The notes below the pieces were generated by a model. That model saw nothing but the letters and a program-made list of their open reading frames with translations, did no database searches and was not told where the DNA came from. A DNA stretch of 64,000 nucleotides, taken from Hoeflea_A sp040932035. Its GTDB lineage: Bacteria; Pseudomonadota; Alphaproteobacteria; Rhizobiales; Rhizobiaceae. Below are positions 43,244 through 52,570 of the stretch, one piece after another. The position numbers and the translations under genes are program-made. Each line of letters opens with the position of its first letter. Positions within the stretch are counted from its first letter, which is position 1. The stretch spans positions 558,001-622,000 of the forward strand of contig NZ_JBFRBB010000002.1 of the NCBI RefSeq assembly GCF_040932035.1, in the 5' to 3' direction.

Positions 43244-44154
43244 GGTGTTTCTTCAGCCTGAATGTTTGATTGTATGTTGAGACCGGTAAAATCAAAGAGA
43301 CTGCGGTCCATGAGATGGGAGGGTCGCACATTTGTCAGTGCGCGGATCATGGTGTCCTTTCTCCCGGGCATACGTTTTTCGATACCCGCGATCATCGCCT
43401 TCATTGCATTGCGCTGCAGACCGTCTTGCGAACCGCACAGATCGCAGGGAATGATCGGAAACGCCATCGCATCGGCAAACTTCGCCAGGTCGTCCTCGGC
43501 GCAATAGGCAAGCGGGCGGAAAACCATCACATCGCCTTCGTCATTAAGCAGTTTGGGCGGCATTGCAGCCAGCCGGCCACCGTGGAAAAAATTCATGAAG
43601 AAGGTTTCCAGTATGTCTTCGCGGTGATGGCCGAGCACCAGCGCATCACAATTTTCTTCGCGGGCGACGCGATAAAGGTGACCGCGCCTGAGCCTCGAGC
43701 ACAAAGAGCAATAGGTGCTGTTTTCAGCGAGTTTTTCCGTCACCACCGAATAGGTATCCCGGTATTCGATGCGGTGGGGGATGCCGTTTCGTTCGAGGAA
43801 CTCGGGCAAAATGTACTTCGGAAAGTTCGGCTGGCCCTGATCGAGATTACAGGCGACGAGCTCTACCGGCAAAAGTCCTCGCCACTGCAGGTCGAGCAGC
43901 AGGGCAAGAAGACCGTAGGAATCCTTTCCGCCCGAAAGCGCAACAAGCCAGCGCTGCTTGCGGTCGGTTTCGGGACCGATCATCGCGAAATCGTCAATCG
44001 CCTGGCGGGCCTGCCGCAACAGCCTTTTGCGCAACTTGTTGAAGCTGACTGTCGACGGCACATTGCGAAACATCGGATGGCACGCATCGCTTTGCTCTGC
44101 GTCGTTTGCCACAGCCGCAGGTGCTCCGTTTTCCATGGATTCAAGCATGCTCAT
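43240..44154 (-). CDS. ttcA: tRNA cytidine(32) 2-sulfurtransferase TtcA
   Basis: A 304-residue PP-loop ATPase that thiolates cytidine 32 in some tRNAs. The PP-loop is VALSGGKDSYGLLALLLDLQ near residue 70. The Fe-S and catalytic cysteines are in TYCSLCSRLRRGHLY (Cys-x2-Cys) and PCDLCGSQDGLQR. LVLGHHREDILETFFMNFFHGGRL is also characteristic. It is the first gene of a two-gene unit with the inositol-phosphatase-type gene. Confidence 0.94.
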   Translation of the reverse strand: MSMLESMENGAPAAVANDAEQSDACHPMFRNVPSTVSFNKLRKRLLRQARQAIDDFAMIGPETDRKQRWLVALSGGKDSYGLLALLLDLQWRGLLPVELVACNLDQGQPNFPKYILPEFLERNGIPHRIEYRDTYSVVTEKLAENSTYCSLCSRLRRGHLYRVAREENCDALVLGHHREDILETFFMNFFHGGRLAAMPPKLLNDEGDVMVFRPLAYCAEDDLAKFADAMAFPIIPCDLCGSQDGLQRNAMKAMIAGIEKRMPGRKDTMIRALTNVRPSHLMDRSLFDFTGLNIQSNIQAEETP

Positions 44155-44240
44155 TTGAATTGTCCCGTCCGCATGGCTCGTACACCGCCTTGTGAAAAGG
44201 CTACGTGACTCGGTTCCTACTCCGAAGCGGGCGGCATGAA

Positions 44241-44273
44241 AACAAAAAAAGCCGCCGGTATTGCCGGCGGCTT
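44241..44273 (-). terminator. rpsD terminator
   Basis: AAGCCGCCGG (44249-44258) pairs with CCGGCGGCTT (44264-44273); on the minus strand the stem is followed by TTTTTTTGTT. It lies 25 bases past the rpsD stop. Confidence 0.88.
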
Positions 44274-44297
44274 CCTGATCCGAAAAATTCGCCTTGA

Positions 44298-44915
44298 TTA
44301 ACGCGAATAGAATTCGACAACGAGGTTCGGTTCCATCTGGACCGGATACGGCACGTCTGACAGCGTCGGGATACGCACGTAAGTGGCAACCATCTTGTTG
44401 TGGTCGGCCTCGATATATTCCGGAACGTCTCGCTCGGAAAGCTGTGTGGCTTCCAGCACGAATGCAAGCTGCTTCGACTTTTCGCGCACTTCGATGACGT
44501 CGCCGGGCTTGCAGCGATAGGACGGAATGTTGGTGCGAACACCGTTTACCGTGACATGACCGTGGTTGACGAACTGGCGAGCTGCAAAAACGGTCGCCAC
44601 GAATTTGGCGCGGTAGACCACGGCGTCGAGACGCGATTCCAGAAGACCGATCAGGTTTTCCGGTGTATCGCCCTTGCGGCGGTTTGCTTCTGCGTAGATT
44701 TTTCTGAACTGCTTTTCGCGGATGTCGCCGTAGTAGCCCTTAAGCTTCTGCTTGGCGCGCAGCTGAATGCCGAAGTCGGACAGCTTGCCCTTGCGGCGCT
44801 GGCCGTGCTGGCCCGGGCCGTATTCGCGGCGGTTGACCGGGGACTTTGGACGACCCCAGATATTCTCGCCCATACGGCGGTCAATTTTATACTTGGATGA
44901 ATCGCGTTTGCTCAT
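44298..44915 (-). CDS. rpsD: 30S ribosomal protein S4
   Basis: A 205-residue S4 protein, one of the two primary 16S rRNA-binding proteins that nucleate 30S assembly. It has MSKRDSSKYKIDRRMGENIWG, YGPGQHGQRRKGKLSDFG and the S4 RNA-binding domain LLESRLDAVVYRAKFVATVFAARQFVNHGHVTVNG. ATG 44915 has AAAGGGA upstream; the open frame back to 45035 is not part of the family. Monocistronic, as usual in alphaproteobacteria. Confidence 0.97.
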   Translation of the reverse strand: MSKRDSSKYKIDRRMGENIWGRPKSPVNRREYGPGQHGQRRKGKLSDFGIQLRAKQKLKGYYGDIREKQFRKIYAEANRRKGDTPENLIGLLESRLDAVVYRAKFVATVFAARQFVNHGHVTVNGVRTNIPSYRCKPGDVIEVREKSKQLAFVLEATQLSERDVPEYIEADHNKMVATYVRIPTLSDVPYPVQMEPNLVVEFYSR

Positions 44916-45108
44916 CGCATTCCCTTTCACACGGTTAAACCGGCCTGTTTCCAAACCGGTCAAAGGAAACGCGCCCTCCTCTGCCGACTTTTTTTGTCGA
45001 CTGACAGAATGTCCTGCCTTTTTCGCAGCGGTCATTCACGGGACACGTAACAAAAACCGGGCACAGCGCCCGGAGATGGCGGGGATTTAAGACATACCGG
45101 ATGGCTTG

Positions 45109-45903
45109 TCAATGGTGCATCGGTGCGAGGGCCAGACCAAAGCCCGACATCAGGCGTTTTACCGCAAAGTCAGGTTCATTGGAGGTGAATACCGCCGTAT
45201 CCGGTTCCTCCCAGGCAGCTTGAACAGGTGCCAGAAGCGACTGCGCTCTCTTTGCGATCGCCTCCGCCGGATCCAGCCAGTCCACCGGCCATGGCGCCAG
45301 GCTGCGGAACTGATTGGCAAGGAACGGATAATGGGTACAGGCAAGAACGACGATATCGGTCTTGTGCGCTTCCTGTTCGACGAAGCAGGGAGCAATTTCT
45401 GCGAGTACCTCATCGGGCTCGATCGTATCGCCGCGAATGTACCGTTCAGCGATCCCGGCAAGGTTCTCGGAGCCCACAAGGCGCACGTGACACTGAGCGG
45501 CGAAGGACTGAATCAGGTCCCGCGTATAGGCCCTTTTCACCGTTCCGGGCGTTGCAAGGACGCTGACCAGCCCGGAGCGGGTTCGCTCGGCCGCCGGCTT
45601 GATAGCCGGAACCGTGCCGACAAACGGTGTCGCGGCAAATGCCTTGCGCAGATGTTCCAGCACAAGCGTCGATGCGGTGTTGCAGGCAATGACGCATAGT
45701 TCCGGCTCATATCGCGCGATAAGCTTGGCGAACAGCCCGACTATGCGCTCAGTCAGCTCATCTTCCCCCCAACTTCCGTAAGGGAAGCCGGCATCGTCCA
45801 CCACATATACGAAGCGCCGCTCAGGCATCAGGACACGCGCCTCCCGCAGAACGGTCAGGCCGCCAATTCCAGAATCAAACAACAGAACCGGGCGCTGGCT
45901 CAA
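45109..45903 (-). CDS. murI: Glutamate racemase
   Basis: A 264-residue cofactor-independent racemase making D-glutamate for peptidoglycan. FDSGIGGLTVLRE holds the N-terminal Asp-Ser, the two catalytic cysteines are in CVIACNTASTLVLEHL near residue 74 and VVLACTHYPFLANQF near residue 185. It follows the RNA methyltransferase gene by two bases and is likely co-transcribed with it. Confidence 0.95.
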   Translation of the reverse strand: MSQRPVLLFDSGIGGLTVLREARVLMPERRFVYVVDDAGFPYGSWGEDELTERIVGLFAKLIARYEPELCVIACNTASTLVLEHLRKAFAATPFVGTVPAIKPAAERTRSGLVSVLATPGTVKRAYTRDLIQSFAAQCHVRLVGSENLAGIAERYIRGDTIEPDEVLAEIAPCFVEQEAHKTDIVVLACTHYPFLANQFRSLAPWPVDWLDPAEAIAKRAQSLLAPVQAAWEEPDTAVFTSNEPDFAVKRLMSGFGLALAPMHH

Positions 45904-45905
45904 TG

Positions 45906-46733
45906 CTAGTGTTCCACTTCTTTGCCAGCGCCTGCATCACCGGCCTCAGGTGCGCCGGACCCCTTTGGTGCCTGGCGGCTATAAAGATCCAGCGAGCGGA
46001 TGACGCCGCGCAACAGCCGGATTTCCGGACGGAAAAAACCCGGTCGGCTGAGGACTGCCCTCAGATTGTCGATCATTTTGGGCTTTTTATGTGGCGGTCG
46101 GAAATATCCGCGCGCATCAAGCGCTTCCTCAACGTGATCGAACAGGCCTTGCAGGTCTGCCTTGGTGGCCGGTTGCATTTCAGGTTGCGAAAACTGCGTT
46201 TCTGAATCGCCCGCCAGCCCGGTTTTCATCCATTCATAGGACATCAGCAGGACGGCCTGTGCAATATTGAGCGAGGCAAAGGCGGGGTTGACCGGAAAGG
46301 TCACGATCTCGTCGGCCAGCCCGACTTCCTCGTTATTCAGCCCCCATCGCTCTCGGCCATAAAGGACGCCGCATTTTTCCCCGGCGGCGAACCGCTTGCG
46401 CAATGCTCCCGCCGCCTCGACAGGCCCGCGTACCGTTTTGAATCCGTCCCTTTCGCGCGCTGTTGTGGCGAAGACGAAATTGAGGTCGGCAATCGCTTCT
46501 TCCAGCGTGTCGAAGACGACCGCCCCGTCGATAACATGGTCGGCCTTGCTTGCTGCAGAACGCGCCTTTTCGCTGGGCCAGCCATCGCGCGGATTGACCA
46601 GCCGCAACTCCGACAGACCGAAATTGGCCATGGCACGGGCAACCATGCCGATATTTTCTCCAAGCTGCGGTTCAACGAGGATCACCGCCGGCCCTTCGGT
46701 TATCAACGCCCGTTGTTTGTCAGTTCCTGCCAT
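45906..46733 (-). CDS. trmJ: SPOUT-class tRNA/rRNA methyltransferase (TrmJ-like)
   Basis: A 275-residue TrmH-family SPOUT methyltransferase. VEPQLGENIGMVARAMANFGLSELRLVNPRDGW is motif 1, CGVLYGRERWGLNNEEVGLADEIVTFPVNP motif 2, and FASLNIAQAVLLMSYEW motif 3. TrmJ 2'-O-methylates residue 32 of tRNAs. The C-terminal extension (DHVEEALDARGYFRPPHKKPKMIDNLR) is TrmJ-like; another tRNA or rRNA target is possible. First gene of a pair with murI. Confidence 0.88.
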   Translation of the reverse strand: MAGTDKQRALITEGPAVILVEPQLGENIGMVARAMANFGLSELRLVNPRDGWPSEKARSAASKADHVIDGAVVFDTLEEAIADLNFVFATTARERDGFKTVRGPVEAAGALRKRFAAGEKCGVLYGRERWGLNNEEVGLADEIVTFPVNPAFASLNIAQAVLLMSYEWMKTGLAGDSETQFSQPEMQPATKADLQGLFDHVEEALDARGYFRPPHKKPKMIDNLRAVLSRPGFFRPEIRLLRGVIRSLDLYSRQAPKGSGAPEAGDAGAGKEVEH

Positions 46734-46862
46734 TCACCCTATCCGGTCGCCTGCCTCAATCACGGCACTACCTGACACATCCGGGCGCTGTAGAAAAGGT
46801 CTGGGTATGCCGGCTCAGTGCAATTGACCACGCGGCCATCCGGCCAGTGGCTGGAAAGTTCT

Positions 46863-47948
46863 CTAGGTTTCCTCGATCAAAAATTCCTGGAGATAGTCCA
46901 CTGAGTAATCGGACCGGACCTCGATCCACATCGGCAGGTGGTCGGACATCTGATGCGTGCGCCAGTAGGTTCTGTAGTAGCCGGTCTTGCCGGAATCCGT
47001 CCGCGGCTTGCCTTTGCTGGTCACATCATAGGCATCGCCCATTTCCGGCACATAGGCCGCCTCATCCTCATCACTTGCCCGATAGACGGTGTTGTAAAAG
47101 TCAAAGACACCGGCATTCCCCGTCGTCTCCATTCTCCACATCTGCGGCATAACGGCGATCTGGTCGTAGTGTCTCTTCTTCTTGCCGGTATTGGTGGCCG
47201 GAACTTCCTGCAACTCCTCGGGGATGATGAAGCCCGCATCGGTGATTGCCTTCATCGTGACATCCCCCGGGTGGTAGATGTTGAAATCGCCAAGCAACAC
47301 CAGATTGGCATCTTCGATCTGCCCTTCCCTGGCGCGGTTCGCGAGGAATTGGGCTACAGCGCCGATTTCCCGGGTTCGTTCCGGATTGTCGGCCTCATCC
47401 TCGCCGTAGAGAATGTGAACCGTGCACAGCTGAAGGGTTGTCCATCCTGAACGGAAACCGACAATGAAGGGTGTCCGGTAGAGCTGGCGGGCGGGATCAT
47501 AACGAACGGTCTTGCCGTTTTTCTTGACTTCGATCGGCGGTACAACGATCTCACCGGCCAGCCCGGTAAAGCTCACCTTTGAGCTGTCATAGAGAAACGC
47601 CATGCGTTCACGGTTGCCCGGCGTTCCCTCGCTGACGTCGGAGACGATATACCGCCATCCCCTGCCCATAATGTCACGGACCTTGTCGAGCGCGTCCAAT
47701 TTCTCGCGCACTTCCTGTATTGCGATAATATCGAATTTCGAGCAGATCTCGGCAATGTAATAGAGACACTCCAGCGATCGTGGACCATAGGCTTTGGAGT
47801 CGAACTCGCGAATGTTCCAGGTGGCGATCAGCGTTGTGTCCGGTCCGCGTGGCGGTATGCCGGCACTCGCCATATCCTGTTTCAGCCGCAGAAGGCCATC
47901 AGCCGTTCTCGCCGGATCATTGGAGTTGCGAACGTTGTAGTAAAACAC
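46863..47948 (-). CDS. Endonuclease/exonuclease/phosphatase family protein
   Basis: A 361-residue protein of the EEP (DNase I-like) superfamily. Motifs in order are LIATWNIREFD, FDIIAIQEVRE, the His-containing LQLCTVHILYGED, VLLGDFNIYHPGD, and MSDHLPMWIE at the C-terminus. A metal-dependent nuclease or phosphodiesterase is likely; there is no signal peptide. I chose the GTG at 47948 preceded by GAGG; the frame continues to 48101, overlapping the next gene. Confidence 0.85.
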   Translation of the reverse strand: MFYYNVRNSNDPARTADGLLRLKQDMASAGIPPRGPDTTLIATWNIREFDSKAYGPRSLECLYYIAEICSKFDIIAIQEVREKLDALDKVRDIMGRGWRYIVSDVSEGTPGNRERMAFLYDSSKVSFTGLAGEIVVPPIEVKKNGKTVRYDPARQLYRTPFIVGFRSGWTTLQLCTVHILYGEDEADNPERTREIGAVAQFLANRAREGQIEDANLVLLGDFNIYHPGDVTMKAITDAGFIIPEELQEVPATNTGKKKRHYDQIAVMPQMWRMETTGNAGVFDFYNTVYRASDEDEAAYVPEMGDAYDVTSKGKPRTDSGKTGYYRTYWRTHQMSDHLPMWIEVRSDYSVDYLQEFLIEET

Positions 47949-48043
47949 CGGCCACCTCGCACAAGCTGATAACGCTATCCGCAATCCTTGCACGAATTTC
48001 TGGCCCAGATAACCCCTAATTGTAGCCGGCTCTGATGCCGCAC

Positions 48044-48958
48044 TCAGATTTCCCTTTCGGCAATCCACTCCCTGACAGCGGCCGCAACGGCCTCCGGGCA
48101 TTCGTGCAAAATCCAGTGGCCTGTCCCTGCCACGCGCGTGACCGTCAGATCGTCGGCAAACTGGTCAAGCCCCTCAAGACACGCAGGACGCAATGCCTCA
48201 TCGTCTTCGCCCCACACGACGAGATGCGGCACACGGACCGACATGGCTTCGGACGGAATTTCGTAAACGGGCACTTTTCCTTCAAGTTCAGATGCCGGCT
48301 GCGATACCGGCGGAACGACAACAGGCGAGGAACGATACCAGTTGAGCATCGCCTCCATTGTCCCCTCGCCACTCCAGGCGTCCCGATAGGCAGCTTTTGT
48401 CTCTTCGCTCATCCAGCCGGCAGCTGAAAAGCCGGAAATCATGTTGAGCGTGCGGGCATAATTGTTTTCGCGCATTGCCGCCGCTGCCTGATCACCACGC
48501 AGCCAGTTCATATATTGGCTTGCCGCACGTTGTTCGGGGTCGTCAATAATTGCCTTTTGAAACGTGAAGGGATGAACGCCGTTGGCAACGATAAGACCGC
48601 TCAGCCGGTCGGCGAAGCCAAATGCATACGCGTAAGCCACCGCCGATCCCCAGTCGTGGCCGAAAAGCACGAAGCGTCTTTCGGGAGACAGATGATCTGC
48701 CAGCGCAGCCATATCCTTCACAAGGTGGCGAGTCTGATACGCCTCAACCCCATCCGGTTTGAACGACCTGCCAAATCCGCGCTGGTCCGGCGCAACCACA
48801 TGGTGCGTTTCGGCCAGCAACGGCATTATGTCGCGCCAGGCGCCCCAATATTCGGGAAATCCGTGCAGGCACAGCATCAGCGGATTGGACGGGGCTCCCA
48901 TGGAGACATAGTGGATGCGCCTCTTTCTGTCCTCGTAATACGCCGATGTGAATTCCAT
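48044..48958 (-). CDS. Epoxide-hydrolase-type alpha/beta hydrolase
   Basis: A 304-residue protein. MLCLHGFPEYWGAWRD with the HGFPE oxyanion motif is near residue 30, VVAPDQRGFGRSFKP near residue 55, the nucleophile Asp in LFGHDWGSAVAYAYA near residue 100, the acid in VVWGEDDEALRP, and His in GTGHWILHECPE. The aspartate nucleophile suits an epoxide hydrolase or dehalogenase rather than an esterase. ATG 48958 has GGAGG upstream. Probably co-transcribed with the EEP gene. Confidence 0.88.
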   Translation of the reverse strand: MEFTSAYYEDRKRRIHYVSMGAPSNPLMLCLHGFPEYWGAWRDIMPLLAETHHVVAPDQRGFGRSFKPDGVEAYQTRHLVKDMAALADHLSPERRFVLFGHDWGSAVAYAYAFGFADRLSGLIVANGVHPFTFQKAIIDDPEQRAASQYMNWLRGDQAAAAMRENNYARTLNMISGFSAAGWMSEETKAAYRDAWSGEGTMEAMLNWYRSSPVVVPPVSQPASELEGKVPVYEIPSEAMSVRVPHLVVWGEDDEALRPACLEGLDQFADDLTVTRVAGTGHWILHECPEAVAAAVREWIAEREI

Positions 48959-49142
48959 GCCCGATCGCCCTCCAAAACTGACTGCCACCTGATAGCACAG
49001 AAAATACCGGCTCAAATGGTCTAATACCAATTCGCGAGGCGCTGCGCCTTTGCCTTCGCGCATCACAATGGTATAGGAGCGCGAACTTCACGAATTTTCA
49101 GTGGGCGGGAAGCCCAACTCCAAAAATAAACGAGGCTTTCAT

Positions 49143-50357
49143 ATGGCAAAGATCAAGGTCGAAAACCCTGTCGTCGAGCTGGACGGCGACGAGATGACCA
49201 GAATCATCTGGCAGTTCATCAAGGACAAGCTGATACACCCGTATCTGGACATCGACCTGAAATATTATGACCTCGGAATGGAAAGCCGCGACGCGACCGA
49301 CGACCAGATCACGGTCGATGCAGCAAACGCTATCAAGGAACATGGCGTCGGTGTCAAATGCGCCACGATCACACCGGATGAAGCACGCGTCGAGGAATTC
49401 GGCCTGAAGAAGATGTGGCGTTCGCCGAACGGCACGATCCGCAATATTCTGGGCGGCGTGATCTTCCGCGAGCCGATCATCTGCAAGAACGTGCCGCGAC
49501 TGGTTCCGGGCTGGACTAAGCCGGTAATCGTCGGCCGTCACGCATTCGGCGACCAGTACCGTGCCACGGATTTCAAATTTCCAGGCAAAGGCAAACTGTT
49601 CATGAAGTTTGTTGGAGAAGACGGCCAGGAAATCGAGCACGAAGTGTTTGAATCGCCGGGTTCGGGCATTGCCATGGGCATGTACAATCTCGACAAATCC
49701 ATCGAGGATTTTGCCCGCGCATCCCTCAATTACGGCCTGCAGCGCAAGGTTCCGGTCTATCTTTCGACAAAGAACACCATCCTCAAGGTCTATGACGGCC
49801 GCTTCAAAGACATCTTCCAGGAAATCTACGAAGCCGAATTCGAGGATGCATTCAAGGAAGCAGGCATCACCTACGAGCACCGTCTTATCGACGACATGGT
49901 TGCAGCCAACCTGAAATGGTCCGGCGGCTATGTTTGGGCCTGTAAGAACTACGACGGCGACGTTCAGTCGGATACCGTCGCCCAGGGTTTCGGTTCGCTC
50001 GGCCTCATGACCTCCGTTCTGATGACGCCGGACGGCAAAACCGTCGAGGCGGAGGCCGCCCACGGCACAGTCACCCGCCACTTCCGCCAGCACGAAAAGG
50101 GTGAGGAAACGTCCACCAACTCAATCGCCTCGATTTTCGCCTGGACCCGCGGCCTGGCGCACCGGGCCAAGCTCGATGACAATGCTGAACTTGCGCGATT
50201 TGCACGCACGCTCGAAGAAGTCTGCGTTGCAACGGTTGAAGGCGGTCACATGACAAAGGACCTTGCCCTGCTGATCGGCCCCGATCAGCCGTGGCTTTCC
50301 ACTATCGGTTTCCTCGACAAGGTCGACGAGAACCTCCAAAAAGCCAAGGCAGCCTAA
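49143..50357 (+). CDS. icd: NADP-dependent isocitrate dehydrogenase
   Basis: A 404-residue TCA-cycle enzyme of the eukaryote-like homodimeric class found in alphaproteobacteria, oxidising isocitrate to 2-oxoglutarate. VVELDGDEMTRIIWQFIKDKLI starts it; MWRSPNGTIRNILGGVIFREPIICKNVPRLVPGW holds substrate-binding residues, and NYDGDVQSDTVAQGFGSLGLMTSVL is the dehydrogenase signature. ATG 49143 has GAGG seven bases upstream. Ends in a strong terminator. Confidence 0.97.
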   Translation: MAKIKVENPVVELDGDEMTRIIWQFIKDKLIHPYLDIDLKYYDLGMESRDATDDQITVDAANAIKEHGVGVKCATITPDEARVEEFGLKKMWRSPNGTIRNILGGVIFREPIICKNVPRLVPGWTKPVIVGRHAFGDQYRATDFKFPGKGKLFMKFVGEDGQEIEHEVFESPGSGIAMGMYNLDKSIEDFARASLNYGLQRKVPVYLSTKNTILKVYDGRFKDIFQEIYEAEFEDAFKEAGITYEHRLIDDMVAANLKWSGGYVWACKNYDGDVQSDTVAQGFGSLGLMTSVLMTPDGKTVEAEAAHGTVTRHFRQHEKGEETSTNSIASIFAWTRGLAHRAKLDDNAELARFARTLEEVCVATVEGGHMTKDLALLIGPDQPWLSTIGFLDKVDENLQKAKAA

Positions 50358-50378
50358 GCGCATTTAAATAGGCCAATA

Positions 50379-50409
50379 AAAAAACCCCGCCATTTCGGCG
50401 GGGTTTTTT
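50379..50409 (+). terminator. icd terminator
   Basis: CCCCGCC/GGCGGGG stem, extended by A and T runs, with a loop of about five, followed by TTTTTT. It also faces the minus-strand gene that ends at 50436 and may be bidirectional. Confidence 0.9.
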
Positions 50410-50435
50410 GTTGTAATCGTGTGTCGCCCGGGACC

Positions 50436-52478
50436 TCAGGGATTGGCTTCGACAGAGATGCCCAGATGTTCCGGCAGCATGTCAGGTGCCATCATCAAAT
50501 CCGAGATTATCAGCGAAACCGGCGCCGAGCGTTTTGGTGCAAGGCGAACGCTGAGTGTGTCCGGCTTGTCGAAAAATTCTCTCGCGGCGTTCATTACGGT
50601 GGTGCGGAAAGCCTCGTTTCCTATGCCGGTCAGCGCGTCGTCCAGTTGCATGAGCAGAGCTTCCACCATCAGCCCCTCACTGACACCGGCATCTTTGGCC
50701 ATCAGTGTGATTGCTGTTTGAACACCGCCCTCATTTACCAGTTCAAGTTCTGCCGATTTGATGTTGAGTGTCGCGATTGCCGCCTCAATCTGTTGCGGGT
50801 TCTGCAGGATGGCTTTCGGCAGTCCGCCGAGACGGCCGCTTGCTCTTACCTGTCCCACATTGCCAAGCTCGACCACGAGTTCATCAATAACCAGGTCTTC
50901 ACTGTCCTCGTCCCAGTGCAGCTTGATTTTCTCCGTCAGGCGCAAGACATCTATGCCGGCGGCTTTGAAAATCGCTTCTGCCTCGTCATCGTCCATCAGC
51001 GCAACCGGAAACTCGAGCCCCTCGGTCGAAAGCTCGATATATGTCGGCACGGGCGGGACCAAGGTGCTCAATCGGAGAAAATAGTTATCAAGGCCGACTT
51101 CTCCCGACAATTCCTCCGAGGCAACGGCAAATCCGGAAAGCTCCATGAAAATGGACCTGGGTGTAAAAATACGCGCAATCTCCAGCGGATCGGGATTGTC
51201 CCAGGCCAGAGTGTTTTTGGCGAACTCCCGCATTGGTCCGTAGGGCGCGAATTCCAGGTCGCCCAGAGCGAATCTGTCCATCCGGAACGAGCCCTGCTCA
51301 CCGATATCGAAATCAACCGACCCAATGGAGAATTCGCCCAAACCGTCGGAACTCAAATCGGAAATCGTGACGTTGCCAACCCCACCGGAACCGGTTTCCG
51401 AATCCACGTCGAAGCCCATCAGGAAGCCGTCCATGGAAATCCGTCCGATAGCAAAGGACCGGTAGACATCGAGAACCATTGCCAACAATTCACCCTCATC
51501 GGGTTCCACACCGGTCGAGAGCCGGTCGATGAAGGCAATCAGATCGGTCTCCGGCGACCGAACAGCAAAGTTCTCATAGGCAATGCGATCAATCAGCACT
51601 TCAAAAAAATTGCTCTCGACCCGATAGCCGGTCATCGACGTCGATTCGATCACCTCGAAATACTCGCTCGTTCCGACCGGTTTCGGTTCGAACAGGACCA
51701 GCATGGCCGCGTAGTCGACATTTTTCGCCTGAGTTTTCTCGACAGTGACCAACTCCGTATAGGGCTGACCATCCACCGAGCCGTAATTCGTTTCCTGACG
51801 AAACTCTCCGGTATTGTACTCGGCGATCCGCCCGTCCCACATGCCTTGAAGGTCAAACCCTTCGATCACCGTATGAACTGAAACGGCACCATCCTCATCC
51901 GGTTTTTCCATCGTGGCGAGATCGAGCTCAATGGTTCCGGCGCCGGCCTTGTCGATCTGCACCTCCGCAAATGAGCTCAACAGCGCCAGCCATTCCTTGG
52001 TCGAGCCCAACAGCGTGTCTGGAATTTTCGGATATCGCGGCCAGAAAATCCCCTCAATCACGTAATCCTTGATTGTGCCCTCATAGGAAAGCACCACCCC
52101 GTCATCGGCGCCGACTACAAAATTGAACGACACATCATCGGGATACTCAAGACGCTCGGCCGAGAAGCCACTGTCATCAGCGGACAGGTTCTTTGCGACA
52201 AGCTCGGGTATCTTCCAGGTAAAATCCAGTTTGACCGCCGATGGCGTATCGCCGTCTTTTGCACCCCCGAGCGCAATGGACGATGTCAGTGAGAACGCAA
52301 GGTCTTCGACCGTCAGAACGTCGCCGGATTCTTCTGCTGACCGGTAAGTCGCCTCGGTTCCGGATTCGGCACTGCTTTTAATCCACTCATCCAGTGCGTC
52401 TTTGCCTGTTTGCTGTGCAAGGCCGGGCGTTGCCATATACACAAGAATGCATAAGGACCACGAAAGACTCTTTTTCAT
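50436..52478 (-). CDS. Large secreted protein of unknown function
   Basis: A 680-residue exported protein with signal peptide MKKSLSWSLCILVYMATPGLA (cleavage before QQ). The mature part is acidic and rich in beta-type segments without transmembrane helices or an obvious enzyme motif. Repeated themes such as SFAIGRISMDGFLMGFD, GEFSIGSVDFDIGEQGSFRMDRFALGDLEF and LVIDELVVELGNVGQVRASGRLGGLP suggest a long beta-taco or lipid-groove-like fold as in AsmA/DUF945-type proteins; that is an inference. Monocistronic. Confidence 0.7.
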   Translation of the reverse strand: MKKSLSWSLCILVYMATPGLAQQTGKDALDEWIKSSAESGTEATYRSAEESGDVLTVEDLAFSLTSSIALGGAKDGDTPSAVKLDFTWKIPELVAKNLSADDSGFSAERLEYPDDVSFNFVVGADDGVVLSYEGTIKDYVIEGIFWPRYPKIPDTLLGSTKEWLALLSSFAEVQIDKAGAGTIELDLATMEKPDEDGAVSVHTVIEGFDLQGMWDGRIAEYNTGEFRQETNYGSVDGQPYTELVTVEKTQAKNVDYAAMLVLFEPKPVGTSEYFEVIESTSMTGYRVESNFFEVLIDRIAYENFAVRSPETDLIAFIDRLSTGVEPDEGELLAMVLDVYRSFAIGRISMDGFLMGFDVDSETGSGGVGNVTISDLSSDGLGEFSIGSVDFDIGEQGSFRMDRFALGDLEFAPYGPMREFAKNTLAWDNPDPLEIARIFTPRSIFMELSGFAVASEELSGEVGLDNYFLRLSTLVPPVPTYIELSTEGLEFPVALMDDDEAEAIFKAAGIDVLRLTEKIKLHWDEDSEDLVIDELVVELGNVGQVRASGRLGGLPKAILQNPQQIEAAIATLNIKSAELELVNEGGVQTAITLMAKDAGVSEGLMVEALLMQLDDALTGIGNEAFRTTVMNAAREFFDKPDTLSVRLAPKRSAPVSLIISDLMMAPDMLPEHLGISVEANP

Positions 52479-52570
52479 GAAACGGCGCTCCCCTGTAATT
52501 GCACCGTAACCTTACAGGATTTGCCGATGATGGCCATAACCGGGTCATTGCGCCGGTAAAGGCGGTTAGC

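Noticed and set aside
43270..44208. A 312-codon open frame antisense to ttcA
   Set aside because: ttcA is clear from its PP-loop and Cys motifs; the opposite frame has no domain.
49098..50093. A 331-codon open frame antisense to icd
   Set aside because: It mirrors the codon pattern of a strongly supported icd gene, has no recognisable domain, and such long antisense frames are common in G+C-rich genomes.
50421..51881. A 486-codon open frame antisense to the large secreted protein gene
   Set aside because: The minus-strand gene has a signal peptide and a coherent protein-like composition; the plus-strand frame is rich in His, Arg, Gln and Cys and looks like a shadow.
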